From: Eunapius fragilis
Lineage: Eukaryota; Porifera; Demospongiae; Spongillida; Spongillidae
Direction: 5' to 3'
Assembly: GCA_963681505.1 (NCBI GenBank)
Contig: OY811987.1
Span: forward strand, 2,253,066-2,317,065
Length of the DNA stretch: 64,000 nucleotides
Shown in pieces: positions 39,301 to 45,359 of this stretch. The translations under genes and the position numbers were made by a program. A model generated the notes under the pieces. The model searched no databases. It worked only from the letters and a program-made list of their open reading frames with translations, and was not told where the DNA came from. The first letter of the stretch is position 1. Each line of letters begins with the position of its first letter.

Positions 39301-40194
39301 GATTGTTTAGGTAGCGGTAACAGCACTAGCTTCGATCACCACCGCCAAGCGTAAAAATAAGCTAATCGCTGTTAATATATTGACAATCGGTAGGTTCAAC
39401 CATTTAATATCACGCGGGGTTGGATGTGAGGGGGAAAGGAGCGCGGGTCTTTACGTTGAAAAGGGCCAGTAACGTGTAGGTAACTATACTGTACGTCCAT
39501 GTGTTCAGTGCTGTACAACGATACGTGCTTACCAGTGTCCATCTTGGCAAGGATCTGACACACCTCTTCAAACTATTTTTATGTTCAACGAAAAATTATA
39601 TTTCCATTTAGGGCAATACCGTTATTCTGGTTGTTGTTTGGAACTTGGGCATATCACGCATGTGTAGAATATTCATCTCCCGACATAGTTATTGTTACCC
39701 ACCCACACCCAATGAACAACATTGATGCCAGCGTCACTGGATGACTACAACGACTACAACACAAAATACATACTTGTAGACCACAACATCAACATATTCA
39801 CACACCGAACAGACACAATATGTGTCTCCCGCTGAATATCATAGCACACGCAGGCTTGATCAGGGGGCATTCTCTAGCTAGGCTACATTTTAAAAAGAGA
39901 GTGAGCCCACACTCCCTTACGGAAAAAAAAAACCCGTGGAAAAACCCTCTAAGGGAAAAAAAAACACTTTTTTGAGGCCAAAAAACCACTAAATATCCTG
40001 CTCCAATTTAGGTAAACACACACAACACACAAGCACGATCAATAGTGTTCTCAATGGCATGGTTCCGCCGCCAGTTCATCAGCTGATCACCAGTTAAGGA
40101 TTGATTCTGCATGATCTCATGGGGAAAAAATATGCAGCCAATAGGTATGTCACAGCGTGCACGTATCAGATGCCAGACTGACTTCGCAACGTCA
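85..40194 (-). CDS. RNF213-like: RNF213/mysterin-like giant AAA+ protein (whole gene, about 60 exons)
   Basis: The exons encode about 4,900-5,000 residues, close to human RNF213 (about 5,200). Family signatures appear in the expected order: Walker A of AAA1 (GNPGNGKS after splicing), AAA3 Walker A GETGVGKT with Walker B IFFDEMN, AAA4 Walker A GPPGASKT with Walker B VCIDEAG, the AAA5 signature PLLNRFEKYF and the AAA6 signature GWDHTFL. RNF213 is known as a cytosolic E3 ligase with a dynein-like six-AAA ring, acting on lipid droplets and intracellular pathogens. This homologue ends in a SAM domain, and I see no RING (C3HC4) or RZ zinc-finger cysteine pattern. Introns are mostly 40-110 bp, but three are several kb and full of transposons. 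The 5' end is uncertain: the first recognised exon is at about 40.1 kb and a start codon was not fixed. The exons above 36.8 kb are linked to the rest by frame only, so they could in principle be a separate gene. Confidence 0.85.
365..6466 (-). other. C-terminal helical region of the RNF213-like protein (post-AAA, E3-module position)
   Basis: Exons by splice motif: 365-606, 710-849, 886-977, 1040-1430, 1484-1603, 1780-2004, 2069-2264, 2467-2786, a possible 38-nt exon 2862-2899, 2951-3085, 3148-3459, 3516-3652, 3696-3860, 4170-4310, 4363-4704, 4742-4989, 5245-5352, 5418-5744 and 5795-6466. Introns are 37-300 bp. In vertebrate RNF213 this part carries the E3 back/core/shell, the RING and the RZ finger. 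Here the translated exons are helical and leucine-rich. Cysteines are scattered, with no CxxC...CxH...CxxC run and no RZ-type HxxxxC...CxxC cluster. Residues near 5418-5744 (around YKPDDINFFFELANRQYHW) and 1780-2004 look well constrained but match no motif I can name. Confidence 0.72.
6682..6844. mobile_element. 163-bp palindromic MITE in an intron of the RNF213-like gene
   Basis: The ends are inverted repeats of about 60 bp each. The left arm starts AAGGCTGACATACGCGGGTC; the right arm is its near-complement and ends TATGTCGGCCTT. The loop is about 40 bp. It carries no ORF. It sits in the 563-bp intron between exons 7030-8085 and 5795-6466, which is larger than its neighbours. A target duplication could not be fixed. 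Confidence 0.75.
7030..9578 (-). other. AAA5 and AAA6 exons of the RNF213-like gene
   Basis: Exons 9330-9578, 8911-9276, 8627-8857, 8195-8568 and 7030-8085 (352 codons, the second largest of this half). Exon 8911-9276 holds the AAA5 hallmarks: SQADAIHESFYDLFNQRF, a G-D-H-T-R-P-C-K-V-H stretch and RTPAPLLNRFEKYF, equivalent to the INRLEKH segment of vertebrate RNF213. Exon 7030-8085 carries LFLILVGNPTLQ followed by YPSLFVTGWDHTFL, the AAA6 signature. No Walker A is seen in either, in line with AAA5 and AAA6 being inactive, structural units of the ring in RNF213. Confidence 0.85.
9635..11033 (-). other. Exon with end of AAA3 and complete AAA4 of the RNF213-like protein
   Basis: This 466-codon exon starts with the AAA3 sensor segment PRNLFIVAACNPHRGNS. 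It then carries AAA4: Walker A VGPPGASKTLSFNIV (about 10,300-10,345), Walker B VVCIDEAGLPD (about 10,070-10,105), sensor-1 region VSFVATSNHMLDAAKMNRAV and the trailing FGLRDFIYFIYYL. This order and wording are specific to RNF213. In human RNF213, AAA3 and AAA4 are the ATP-hydrolysing units. The lysine of Walker A and the DE pair of Walker B are both present, so this AAA4 should be active. Confidence 0.93.
11083..12521 (-). other. AAA3 exons of the RNF213-like gene
   Basis: Exons 12400-12521, 12005-12338 (Walker A), 11557-11799, a tiny exon at about 11434-11460, 11222-11364 and 11083-11163 (Walker B). Exon 12005-12338 reads CGVPVIIEGETGVGKTALIE, the RNF213 AAA3 Walker A. Exon 11083-11163 is 27 codons and reads IFFDEMNASSCPGLFKEIIV, the matching Walker B, close to vertebrate RNF213. 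Catalytic lysine, aspartate and glutamate are all present. The domain is cut by five introns, most of them 55-120 bp. Confidence 0.92.
13198..13246. repeat. Short perfect hairpin (17-bp arms)
   Basis: ATGCATGATCACAACAC and its exact reverse complement are separated by about 13 nt. It could be the end of a small MITE or a stand-alone hairpin. No flanking duplication was recognised. Confidence 0.6.
13280..13740 (-). pseudogene. Ty3/gypsy RNase H remnant
   Basis: The minus strand, read across frameshifts, gives the gypsy RNase H order: FDKPFILQTDASDHGF, then HPIAYYSKKLQPREEPYSTI, EKECLAIKLVMHAFQIGRP, and VETDHRSLVWMDKLK. It lacks an intact frame and LTRs. It lies in an intron of the RNF213-like gene in the same orientation as the gene. 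Confidence 0.75.
13890..14163 (+). pseudogene. hAT-family transposase C-terminus (dimerisation domain)
   Basis: Open frame of 88 codons ending at a stop. The tail contains PEVCKVYSIAVAIPISTCTTERSFSALKRV in outline: a short hydrophobic run, then the T-T-E-R-S-F-S-A-L-K-R signature of the hAT C-terminal dimerisation region. The catalytic core and TIRs are absent, so this is a fragment. An acidic repeat of GDDGK units precedes it. Confidence 0.8.
14221..14590 (-). pseudogene. 3' fragment of the same reverse-transcriptase element as at 32.2 kb
   Basis: The 115-codon frame matches the C-terminus of the element at 32,243-34,980: shared blocks GKPAAFD, NDAKC-EL-W, VETYGCWG versus VAESYGAWG, and LHGRLNLTLVRAN. 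This is the nuclease-like end of the protein, with most of the element missing. The frame is open apart from its truncation. Confidence 0.8.
14601..14672. repeat. 36-bp tandem duplication
   Basis: Two perfect copies of a 36-bp unit beginning GCTCATGAAGACCATAACCA lie head to tail at 14601-14636 and 14637-14672. They directly follow the reverse-transcriptase fragment. Confidence 0.9.
16078..16205 (+). mobile_element. Half copy of the fold-back MITE family 1
   Basis: Starts CAAGTAACTAAAACCATTG, followed by family landmarks GAGAAAGTTGGTGGTATATA, TGTAAAAAGCAAGGAAACAA and GAAAATGTAATAGTCGTATT. Only the left arm is present; a poly(C) run (about 16,209-16,228) follows immediately. Full copies of the family are at 35.7, 43.7, 44.2 and 46.3 kb. 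Confidence 0.8.
17050..17375 (+). repeat. Dispersed repeat A, copy 1
   Basis: About 250-300 bp matching the stretch at 61,150-61,400 in the same orientation. Shared landmarks are TCCAGGACAAGCAAAAGAAA, AAATTCAGTGCCT, TTTGGAGTTCAC, GAAAACTTGAAAAACTAC and TACTGGA-ACTGTCCCA-ATAT. It has no coding potential. Identity is roughly 80-85% by eye. Confidence 0.8.
17501..17625. repeat. Imperfect inverted repeat, 125 bp
   Basis: AAAGCAAGCTGTATTTCTGT followed by GAACCATACTTAAAA is mirrored by TTTTAAAGTATGGTTCACAT and TAGCTTGCTTT. The spacer also contains a local repeat of GATTGCAATTTGG. It is probably a small MITE. Confidence 0.6.
17835..19739 (-). other. AAA1 and AAA2 region exons of the RNF213-like gene
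   Basis: Exons 19643-19739, 19406-19575, 18974-19260, 18091-18214 and 17835-18036. Splicing 19643-19739 to 19406-19575 joins VVYGNPG to NGKSHSIRKEL, giving the AAA1 Walker A GNPGNGKS across an intron. It is followed by VVIAINEAFTPLAAITKL and CSIYFNISLLP, characteristic of RNF213 AAA1. Exon 18974-19260 has the conserved PRGLTWLVYIEVPF. The 760-bp intron 18215-18973 shows no recognisable exon. Confidence 0.87.
20322..20905 (+). mobile_element. Internally deleted Ty3/gypsy LTR element with intact ends
   Basis: 5' LTR 20322-20454 (133 bp) begins TGTAGTGTAG, carries TATATAAG at about 20,390, and ends CATTACA. It is followed directly by a primer-binding site TGGTGTCAGAAGTGGG (20456 onward), a sequence common in gypsy elements. 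A gag frame of about 120 codons follows (from about 20,507), then jumps at about 20,868 into the last 38 bp of an LTR, ending CATTACA at 20905. The 4-bp ATTC flanks both sides (20318-20321 and 20906-20909), so this is a single integration. Protease, polymerase and most of the 3' LTR are missing. Confidence 0.82.
20507..20868 (+). pseudogene. Partial gag of the deleted LTR element
   Basis: The frame begins shortly after the primer-binding site and reads a gag-like start (NFTLWITRVEMYLHAA, then QLGLVTDTVSYAEVKVCLALHF and VIQFAGRLRGFVDRAYP), similar in layout to retrotransposon gag capsid regions. It is cut off at the deletion junction with the LTR tail, so no zinc knuckle is included. Confidence 0.7.
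21640..22720 (+). pseudogene. Decayed gypsy pol/gag pieces: zinc knuckle, protease, integrase head
   Basis: In several frames: a CCHC zinc knuckle CYNCWEEGHAKC (about 21,693-21,730); an aspartic protease active site ILDTGCARTMV (about 21,827-21,860) with its distal VPVLLGQYVAQLAELL (about 22,020-22,070); then integrase HHCC-type residues LLAGHLGQEKT (about 22,530-22,565) and a cysteine pair (about 22,615-22,640). Reverse transcriptase should lie between protease and integrase but does not. Multiple frameshifts and stops are present. Confidence 0.72.
23190..23770 (+). pseudogene. Decayed gypsy reverse transcriptase tail and RNase H
   Basis: Reads FRKFKMVLCSACVLNSPDF, FILPTDASDRAVGAVLSQV, a YFSKK motif, then VIETDH and SNADALSRI in successive frames. 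This is the RT connection plus RNase H, which normally precedes the integrase but lies 500 bp downstream of it here. Either two elements are nested or one has been rearranged. A poly(G) run of about 19 follows at 23,811. Confidence 0.72.
24298..29514 (-). other. N-terminal arm exons of the RNF213-like gene (proximal set)
   Basis: Exons, approximately: 29414-29514, 29276-29362, 29050-29215, 28661-28802, 28410-28614, 28254-28353, 27559-27780, 27450-27508, 25673-27388 (572 codons, the largest), 25368-25616, 25170-25292, 24889-25107, 24483-24826 and 24298-24417. The region is mostly helical. Exon 24483-24826 ends with a segment typical of RNF213 upstream of AAA1 (LTQGELDFFLERTCRFERQY). Exon 24298-24417 has a small cysteine cluster FKCSPCRSCIHLI. 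No N-terminal zinc finger was recognised. Small-exon boundaries between 27.4 and 29.4 kb are the least certain. Confidence 0.72.
29645..29760 (+). mobile_element. Degraded half copy of fold-back MITE family 1
   Basis: CATTCTCTTTAGAAAATTGG, then GTGTAAAAAGGAAGGAATCA and GAAAATGTAATAGTCCTGTA match the left arm of the family seen at 35.7-46.6 kb. Internal deletions have removed part of the arm. Confidence 0.65.
29802..30240. mobile_element. Fold-back element family 2, complete 439-bp copy
   Basis: Long terminal inverted repeats of about 200 bp. Left end GTACCGACATTACAAGGTCT; right end is the complement, finishing GACCTTGTAGTGTCGGTAC. Inner landmarks are mirrored too (TACGTAGAAGGGTCCTGT against GGACCCTTCTACGTATGTAC; CGGTTTCCCGCTC against GAGCAGGAAACCG). 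No ORF of transposase type was found. Related copies are at 30.55-30.83 and 48.6-49.5 kb. Confidence 0.82.
30390..30830. mobile_element. Fold-back family 2, diverged partial copy with an adjacent repeat
   Basis: 30,555-30,830 shares GACGTTACAAGATCCAATAC, the CGTTACTGAGATATAGCTGT block and GGTGCCTAAATCATTGGCAC with the copy at 29.8 kb, but the right arm is lost. 30,390-30,520 (GGGCCTTGAGGATTTATA... GGTTCCTATTTTTAAC) recurs at 42,780-42,893. Confidence 0.65.
31096..32150 (+). pseudogene. Unidentified coding-like debris
   Basis: 31,096-31,326 is a 76-codon frame with balanced composition (KTMSNCLDLVRLLILKLKKD). 31,640-32,130 reads through two or three interruptions (LQQVCLEVHNIGSARQF, AVQKQLVCVSLPFVTNKRHG, CSLYNCFRGFPAY, HVLEGRSEGVETLHYISSAH). 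The amino-acid sense suggests a decayed element-borne or host ORF. I recognise no domain. It ends at the tandem repeat into which the reverse-transcriptase element inserted. Confidence 0.4.
32148..32242. repeat. Left half of the split tandem repeat (block Y, copy 0)
   Basis: Begins AATATTCTTATGGTTAAATA and ends AACTCATAAA. It is about 90% identical to 35,041-35,136. The last four bases, TAAA, recur at the far end of the inserted element (34,981-34,984). Confidence 0.85.
32243..34980 (+). mobile_element. Non-LTR-type retrotransposon insertion, 2.74 kb, 5'-truncated
   Basis: Inserted between blocks Y and X of a tandem repeat, which fixes both ends; TAAA flanks it as a 4-bp target duplication. 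The open frame begins right at the left boundary, implying 5' truncation, as expected of target-primed reverse transcription. The single protein, split by one frameshift, has reverse transcriptase motifs and a C-terminal zinc/nuclease-like region. The 3' end is not poly(A); about 130 bp of untranslated AT-rich sequence follows the stop at 34,846. Fragments of the same family are at 14.2-14.6 and 46.9-47.0 kb. Confidence 0.82.
32244..34846 (+). pseudogene. Reverse transcriptase with C-terminal CCHH/RHN and nuclease-like domain (one frameshift)
   Basis: Frame 1 (32244 to about 33,665) carries RT blocks: SAAGPTGLRIQHLL, RPIAVGQSHRQLTSKCL, FQFGVALPQGCEKVIHGLR, LKVDMKNAFNLVSRQSLLD (palm aspartate), GVQQGDPLGPFYFALVL and the catalytic YLDD (WYLDDGVV). 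A 1-nt shift near 33,667 moves the rest to another frame, ending at 34,846. That part has CALC-PEH-P-L-D-P-L-G-H-H-A-I-T-C, then SRHNKLRD, then a RPADI...AFDLTVVSP segment. CxxC...HxxxxC + RHN + PD/D-x-T resembles the restriction-like endonuclease tail of R2/CRE-type non-LTR elements. That assignment is inferred from motif order. No APE endonuclease is present in this copy. Confidence 0.78.
34981..35195. repeat. Tandem repeat, unit about 155 bp (X-Y-X)
   Basis: Block X (34,981-35,040, TAAATGATTATGGAAATAAT...) and block Y (35,041-35,136) are followed by a second X (35,137-35,195, TAAATGGTTCTGGAAATGAT...). With Y copy 0 at 32,148-32,242 the pre-insertion order was Y-X-Y-X. Confidence 0.8.
35678..36232. 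mobile_element. Fold-back MITE family 1, 555-bp copy with unique centre
   Basis: Terminal inverted repeats of about 110 bp. Left: CAAGTAAATAAAAACATTCT, GAGAAAGTTGGTGGGATATA, GTAAAAAGCAAGGAAACAAG. Right: TTTCCTTGCTTTTTATACCA and GAGAATGTTTTTAGTTACTTG in complement. The centre (35,830-36,120) contains AACCTCTTTTGTTAGTGAAG and an AAATGCCTTCAAG motif that resemble the inner arms at 44.5 and 46.0 kb. Confidence 0.82.
37620..38372. repeat. Minisatellite, unit about 36-40 bp, interrupted by a MITE
   Basis: About a dozen units of the form AAGGTCCCCTATACCCAAGG plus CCAAAGGGTCACATATG. Units at 38,100-38,372 are most regular; those at 37,620-37,720 and 38,013-38,100 are more divergent. It lies in a 1.26-kb intron of the RNF213-like gene (between exons 38651-38772 and 37274-37393). 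Confidence 0.9.
37723..38012. mobile_element. 290-bp MITE nested in the minisatellite
   Basis: Perfect 13-bp terminal inverted repeats CATAGGCGGATCC / GGATCCGCCTATG, flanked on both sides by TAAAG (37718-37722 and 38013-38017), a 5-bp target duplication. The interior is GC-rich near the left end (GGGGGGGTGCCTAGGGTGCC) and has no ORF. The superfamily is not certain. Confidence 0.87.
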
Positions 40195-40288
40195 CTTCAC
40201 AGCCCCCACGTGGCACTCCATTAACAAATCGCCATGTCATACACGGCCAATTTTCTACACATTCGAATCAAATCGGCTACCGATCTTA

Positions 40289-40372
40289 CGTGATTCACTA
40301 ATGAGGCGGAATCCTATCCGAGAAAATATCGGATAGCATTGGAAATTTCTTCCGCCTCATTAGTGAACACGT
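40289..40372. repeat. 84-bp inverted repeat
   Basis: TTCACTAATGAGGCGGAA and its exact complement, with an inner imperfect stem (CTATCCGAGA / TATCGGATAG). It lies 5' of the first recognised exon of the RNF213-like gene. It could be a MITE or a cruciform-forming element. Confidence 0.7.
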
Positions 40373-40374
40373 CA

Positions 40375-43040
40375 CGGGCATTACGTATATAATTAGAACA
40401 CAATATTGTTCATCCAACATGACTACCCTTAGAAAACTCATTAAAATTTTGACGATAACATTTCTACAGCCATCGTATGGCATGTGCATTTGAAAAAAGG
40501 TCTAAATTTTGCTACAACTATCCTTCTATTTAAATTTAGTTCTACGCATGCTGTAGCATCTGCTACTGGGCTGTTTTTTTTCTTACGTGCATACGAAGGT
40601 TCCAAATTGGCGCGAAATAATCCTTTCAGTCAGGGCTTTGTAATTCTTCTTCCGCCCTTAAAAGTCCCCTTCAAAACAAAAGAATCAAGTAGTATCATCC
40701 TACTGATGCTCAGTCGTAAGTAAATACCTTTATCCTGTGGTGCCGCGTCTCCTATCCGCTGGTATAAATCAAAATAACATACGACCTAAATCATGAATAT
40801 TTCGCTCCGCGCAGAGCTTTGGAATCATATGTGGGGTTAAAAAAAAAAAAAGTAATTCAAAGCTCTAGACAACTGCTGCACGTTTAATTCAGTGATGACT
40901 TGTTAAAAGAGATCCTCTTACATCAGTTTTGTATGCCATGGGCAGTTGTAAAAATGGCGCATACCTGGTATTGGTATGAGTCAGTGTGAACTCTTGAAGT
41001 TTCTAACATATTGTTCCCCTCCCAAGATATTATTGGACAGCTTCACCTTTGTTTAATCAGTACCTTCATCATTGGATGTTTTTTTGTGCTATTGTCCTAG
41101 TTTGCTTGAGCCTGCTGTTATACATACAACATGCATGCAGCCAATAGAAATGTATGTTGCACAGCAAATACTTGATCAATGTAACACTAGCCTTATAGAC
41201 CATATAGAATTTTAAGTGTGCTAGTGATATTAGATTTTTTAAAAGTGTTTTAACATCATTAATGCATGGAATTATGCACAAGTAGCTTGCATGGTACCAG
41301 CATACTAACTAGTTCAGATCAATTGTAATTGTGATGTCAATTGATAGCTCTCTATCTAGTTATTCCAATCATGGACATACCAGTTTAACAAACCTATTCA
41401 TACCACTCATGGACACTAGTATTTACATGGCAGTATAACCGCTCTGCCCATTTATACCACCACTCACCTATATTTAGACATGCCAGTATAAGCATCCATT
41501 CTATTTATTCCATGGAATCATACACAAACTATTCTGCCCATTCATAGGTATGCCTTTATAGGCACTCTTCCTATTTATACCACTCATTAGGTTTAGCTGC
41601 CTATGTTATTCCTATCACAGACATGCCATGTAGCATGATCTCTCTAACTATTCATCCCACTCTTAGGCATGCCTGTAGAAGAACACTCCCTATTTATTCC
41701 AAGCACAGACATGCCAGCATAACCATTCTGTCTATGTACACTACTACCCATCAAAATGCCAGTGCATCCATTTATGCTAGTATGTGTATTTTTATACTGA
41801 CCACTATGGACATGCCAGTATAATAATTCTGTCTCCTGTTTCATACAGTACGCATTGCTGGATGACCACAATCTCAATTACACTTTATTTATTTTTTTGG
41901 GGGGGAGACCACAACTATTCTTATACCAGAGTTATTTCTCATCTTATCACTGTGCAAGCTCAAGATATGGGCGCTTGAATTGCCGGCAGGTCCACAACCA
42001 AGGCCATGACTTTGGTAGTATATGATATTTTCTTTTATTGTGTAACTTGTAACAGCTTCTGAAGCTTACAGCTCTCACCCACACCCTCCAAAGGCCCGTT
42101 TAGCCCCTCACCAAGCCCGAAGTGGCTTGGGTGGACACTGAAACCTTTTGCGATGGTGTGAGGGACTGTCAGAGGCAAAAACGTATGTGAGTCACAGCGG
42201 ACTTGAATAATAAAATGGCGTCAGAACAGCGATAATAAGCAATATTCCAAAGACAAAAATATTCCGTTAGAAAACGCGGCACTACGAGTTCTAAATAAAA
42301 ACTAATTATAACTGGAAAACCTACCGCGCTCATATTATAAAAACTTCAGTGGACCTTATTAGGACGGAAACTTTAGTAGAGCGCGGTTTACATGTATCTC
42401 CCCCACTCCATAAACACGTACCCATCGTATTAGCGAGCTAATAGCATGCTTCCAGTAGAACGGTAGTGCCCGTGTTTCAGGTAGTTCAGTGCGTGAAGTT
42501 CAGTAAAAACAAACATTCAATAGCCTAGACTAAACGACTAAACAGCTTTTGCCAAAAAGGCTTCGTTCTCTGAAAAGGTTGTCCCTAAGGACGTAATTAG
42601 GGACAAGCTTTATGGTAAAATTGTCCGTTTCAGTTTTGCTCGCTGGTGGTTATGTGCAGGCATCGTAGATTAGCAGATCTCGGAAGCAGTGACGTAGGAA
42701 CGGGCTGAAATTAATTATTCATAAGGTCGTCACATCACCGCCCGATTTATGTTGCATGCATGTTGTTGTGCATTTGTTTGGAACGTTCTACGAGAAAACT
42801 TGATGGGCCTTGTGGATTTATAGCATCCAGATCAAATCGCTATGTCTTCCGAACTATTAAAACGCTATCAGGGTTCCTATTTTTAACACCAGAGACAATG
42901 TATTGTCAGTCTCTGCCATGCCCATAATAAAATATTATCTCTGCCCATTTTCTCACAGATGTAACGTTCCATACACGATGTATTGTATACATGTATTAAT
43001 TATATAGCATAGCAAAAAAAAAAAAAAACGCGTAGAATCA
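40375..43040. other. Intergenic region, no gene seen
   Basis: Between the presumed 5' end of the RNF213-like gene and the MITE cluster. Contents: an A-run near 40,841, the degenerate tandem array at 41.36-41.85 kb, GC-richer sequence at 42,060-42,500, and a repeat shared with 30.4 kb at 42,780-42,893. Promoter elements of the RNF213-like gene may lie here, but none can be called. Confidence 0.5.
41360..41850. repeat. Degenerate tandem array, period about 50 bp
   Basis: Ten or so loose copies built from GACATGCCAGTATAACCATT, CTGTCTATTTATACCA and CACTCAT. Period and order persist while single bases drift, indicating an old minisatellite. Confidence 0.7.
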
Positions 43041-43062
43041 ATTCTTGATTTTCAATTGATTT

Positions 43063-43127
43063 GTCACTTACATTCTGGTACAAAATGTTAACAGTATGTA
43101 AACATTTTGTACCAGAATGTAAGTGAC
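43063..43127. repeat. Perfect 27-bp hairpin, 11-nt loop
   Basis: GTCACTTACATTCTGGTACA(AAATGTT) is followed after 11 nt by its exact reverse complement ending GTAAGTGAC. An A-run and AT-rich sequence flank it. It could be a very short MITE. Confidence 0.85.
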
Positions 43128-43404
43128 GTATTTTACGCCTGCGGATATTCTTGAATATGCGCCGGCTTATACTTCAAATATACTAATCAGGAGTATATTT
43201 TGCGTATTATACACAAAAATATATAGTGTCGTATAATACACTTTTTGCATAGTGTAATTGACCCCAGGCCGGTTATGAAATCATTAAAAAAAACACGCTA
43301 CCCGTTTACATGTATAACGAGACTCCTGACGATCGGATCGTAGCTAGTTGTTGTATCGAACAAGAATACGAAAGATTAAGTGAGTAGTTTGATCATCATC
43401 CTCC

Positions 43405-43500
43405 TTTACTAAAGGCAATGGTGGTGTAAAAAGCAAGGAAACAAGCGTCTGTAATAGTAAAAGAAAATGTCATTGTCCTATATTAAGTGCACGAACATAG
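43405..43500 (+). mobile_element. Partial arm of fold-back MITE family 1
   Basis: GGCAATGGTGGTGTAAAAAG, GCAAGGAAACAAGCGTCTGT and GAAAATGTCATTGTCCTATA match the left arm of the copy starting at 43,662. Terminal bases and right arm are missing. Confidence 0.75.
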
Positions 43501-43661
43501 TGCAGGAACTTTTCATTACTATCTTGGCAAGTTTAGAATTGTCGATAACAAACCAGAAAACCACAGGAGCAGTAGCAAATGATTTATACGGTCAGTGTAT
43601 AGGACATATCATTATATATGAGGGGAAAAAAATATATGAGGGAAAAAAACTATCTATGAAA

Positions 43662-43922
43662 CAAGTAATTCTCTATGAGAAAGTTGGTGAGAAGGCAATG
43701 GTGGTGTAAAAAGCAAGGAAACAAGGGTCTGTAATAGTACGGGGAAATGTCATAGACCTATGTTTAGCACACGAACACAGTATATGCTACAAACGGGCTG
43801 AATATAGGATTCACATTTTCCCTTACAATTACAGACCCTTTTTTTCTTGCTTTTTACACCACCATTGCCTTCAAATCCTATATCCCACCAACTTTCTCAT
43901 AGAGAATGTGTTTAGTTACTTG
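43662..43922. mobile_element. Fold-back MITE family 1, 261-bp palindromic copy
   Basis: Starts CAAGTAATTCTCTATGAGAA and ends CATAGAGAATGTGTTTAGTT-ACTTG. The arms mirror each other over about 115 bp (GTGTAAAAAGCAAGGAAACA against TTTTTTCTTGCTTTTTACAC; GACCTATGTTTAGCAC near the loop). Confidence 0.85.
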
Positions 43923-44150
43923 CAATAATCTAAGGTTGGAAACAGAGCATCCACGGCTTGTGCAAAAGCAGCAGAAGCATTTTTTTAAAAACCAGCAAGG
44001 TCAAAGACTGAAAAGATCTTTAGAGAAGTACAACATAAATGCCGGAAACTTTTCCTGACCTCAAAACTGAAACAACAGAAGTAGTGAACACTGAATTGAA
44101 GGCTAAATGAAAAGGACTGTGACACATTATAGAATAATCCAGAAAAGATC

Positions 44151-44422
44151 TATAAAAACATTCTCTATACGAGAAGGTTGGTGGTATATAGGAATCAAAG
44201 GTGATGGGGGTGTAAAAAGCAAGGGAACAAGGCTTCTGATTGAAAAGGAAAAATGAAATAGACCTATATTAGCAAGCACATTTATATATGACGACATGTT
44301 GCTAATATAGGTCTATTTCATTTTTCCTTTTCAATCAGAAGCCTTGTTCCCTTGCTTTTTACATCACCATCACCTTTGATTCCTATATACCACCAACCTT
44401 CTCGTATAGAGAATGTTTTTAT
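44151..44422. mobile_element. Fold-back MITE family 1, nearly perfect 272-bp palindrome
   Basis: The left arm TATAAAAACATTCTCTATAC...GAAATAGACCTATATTAGCA is mirrored almost base for base by TGCTAATATAGGTCTATTTC...GTATAGAGAATGTTTTTATA, with a loop of about 20 nt. Arm length is about 125 bp with only a few mismatches, so transcripts would form a long hairpin. Confidence 0.9.
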
Positions 44423-44796
44423 AACTTGTTTCCTAAATTTTTTCGGTGGTTTTGGTATTGTATTTAGTTCTTGAAACTTAACGTCGTTTAGCTCTCCTCT
44501 TTTGTTGACGCGAAGGCATTTTGAAGAAAACAACTTCGCTAGCCAAAAGTGGTGAACAAAACTGCGATCAAATGAAATCCCACCTGTTTATAGCTGCTAA
44601 AATTCTAAGTAAGCGTGAATGTCGCCATGGGAACGGTTAAATATAGCACTCCATATTACGTAATGATTACGTAATCAGTTTTATGCTTTATTCATATATC
44701 TGATACCCGAAGATGTCCTTCCAGGAGATTCTAAAGCGATTGGTATAACTTGCGCTCTTTATAACCATTCCTATCCGAGTTATACTCACCCGAGAA

Positions 44797-44820
44797 GACG
44801 ACGACGACGACGACGACGAC
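44797..44820. repeat. (GAC)8 microsatellite
   Basis: Eight uninterrupted GAC triplets. They are not inside any supported coding frame. Confidence 0.95.
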
Positions 44821-45359
44821 GGAGAAAAATTGGCATGGGGACGAGGAAAACACGAGCTTTTTTGTTCTCTTAAAGCAAACAGTTTGAAGACTGGAGCAAA
44901 ACATTAAAATGGCCGTCTTTGCCTTCTGGTTCGATAGCAACAAAGAGCTAAACTGGTACGCGAGTTATACGCGGGTCGCGTTTTTTAATGACATTCATGA
45001 TACTGCAGGATTCCTATATGGAACCTACTCGCGTAGGTTCCGATTCAGTGACCAAGTGTTTAATGTAAAAAAAACTCAAAAAGTAGTAATATTATAACAT
45101 CATCAGTATTGGAGTGCATGAATTATATGAGGAAAAGGAAAATTATTATACCTTAATTTTAGATAAAGTGTAATATTAGCTGATATTGCATATGCATTAA
45201 TATTGAAATTCCTATAAGTATTTTTTAAATGAAAAGATTCAATACTGGACCTCATTGTCGTAGAATAAACGCTCTCTAGAATGCACACCCAATATCTCGA
45301 ACTCACTCAAAAACGAATAATTAATAACACGCATCATACGTATATTAATAGTTATCACA

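Larger units (their letters stand above)
36870..40194 (-). other. Distal N-terminal exons of the RNF213-like gene
   Basis: Exons 40029-40194, 39533-39572, 38986-39137, 38830-38865, 38651-38772, 37274-37393, 37133-37216 and 36870-37046 have GT-AG borders. Their frames join without a break into about 300 residues, including IMQNQSLTGDQLMNWRRNHA, FEEVCQILAKMDT, VVPLVDMDEPSRWLRRLLLP, ETSPEYYERDFPYYIATSYL, ERFVDTCISKLETMAAPRIT and PSIGAHYELLRTAFLHFARQ. The last exon splices in phase to 29414-29514 (VEK|PGVIIHTIESIAKF), so I assign it to the same gene. I recognise no named domain. The alternative is a separate small gene ending at the TGA that overlaps the donor at 36,870. Confidence 0.65.

Noticed and set aside
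39798..39989. 63-codon minus-strand ORF
   Set aside because: Rich in F and K from A/T runs, not flanked by usable splice sites in frame with the neighbouring exons.
43467..43709. 80-codon ORF on the plus strand
   Set aside because: It spans two MITE arms and reads their repeat sequence.
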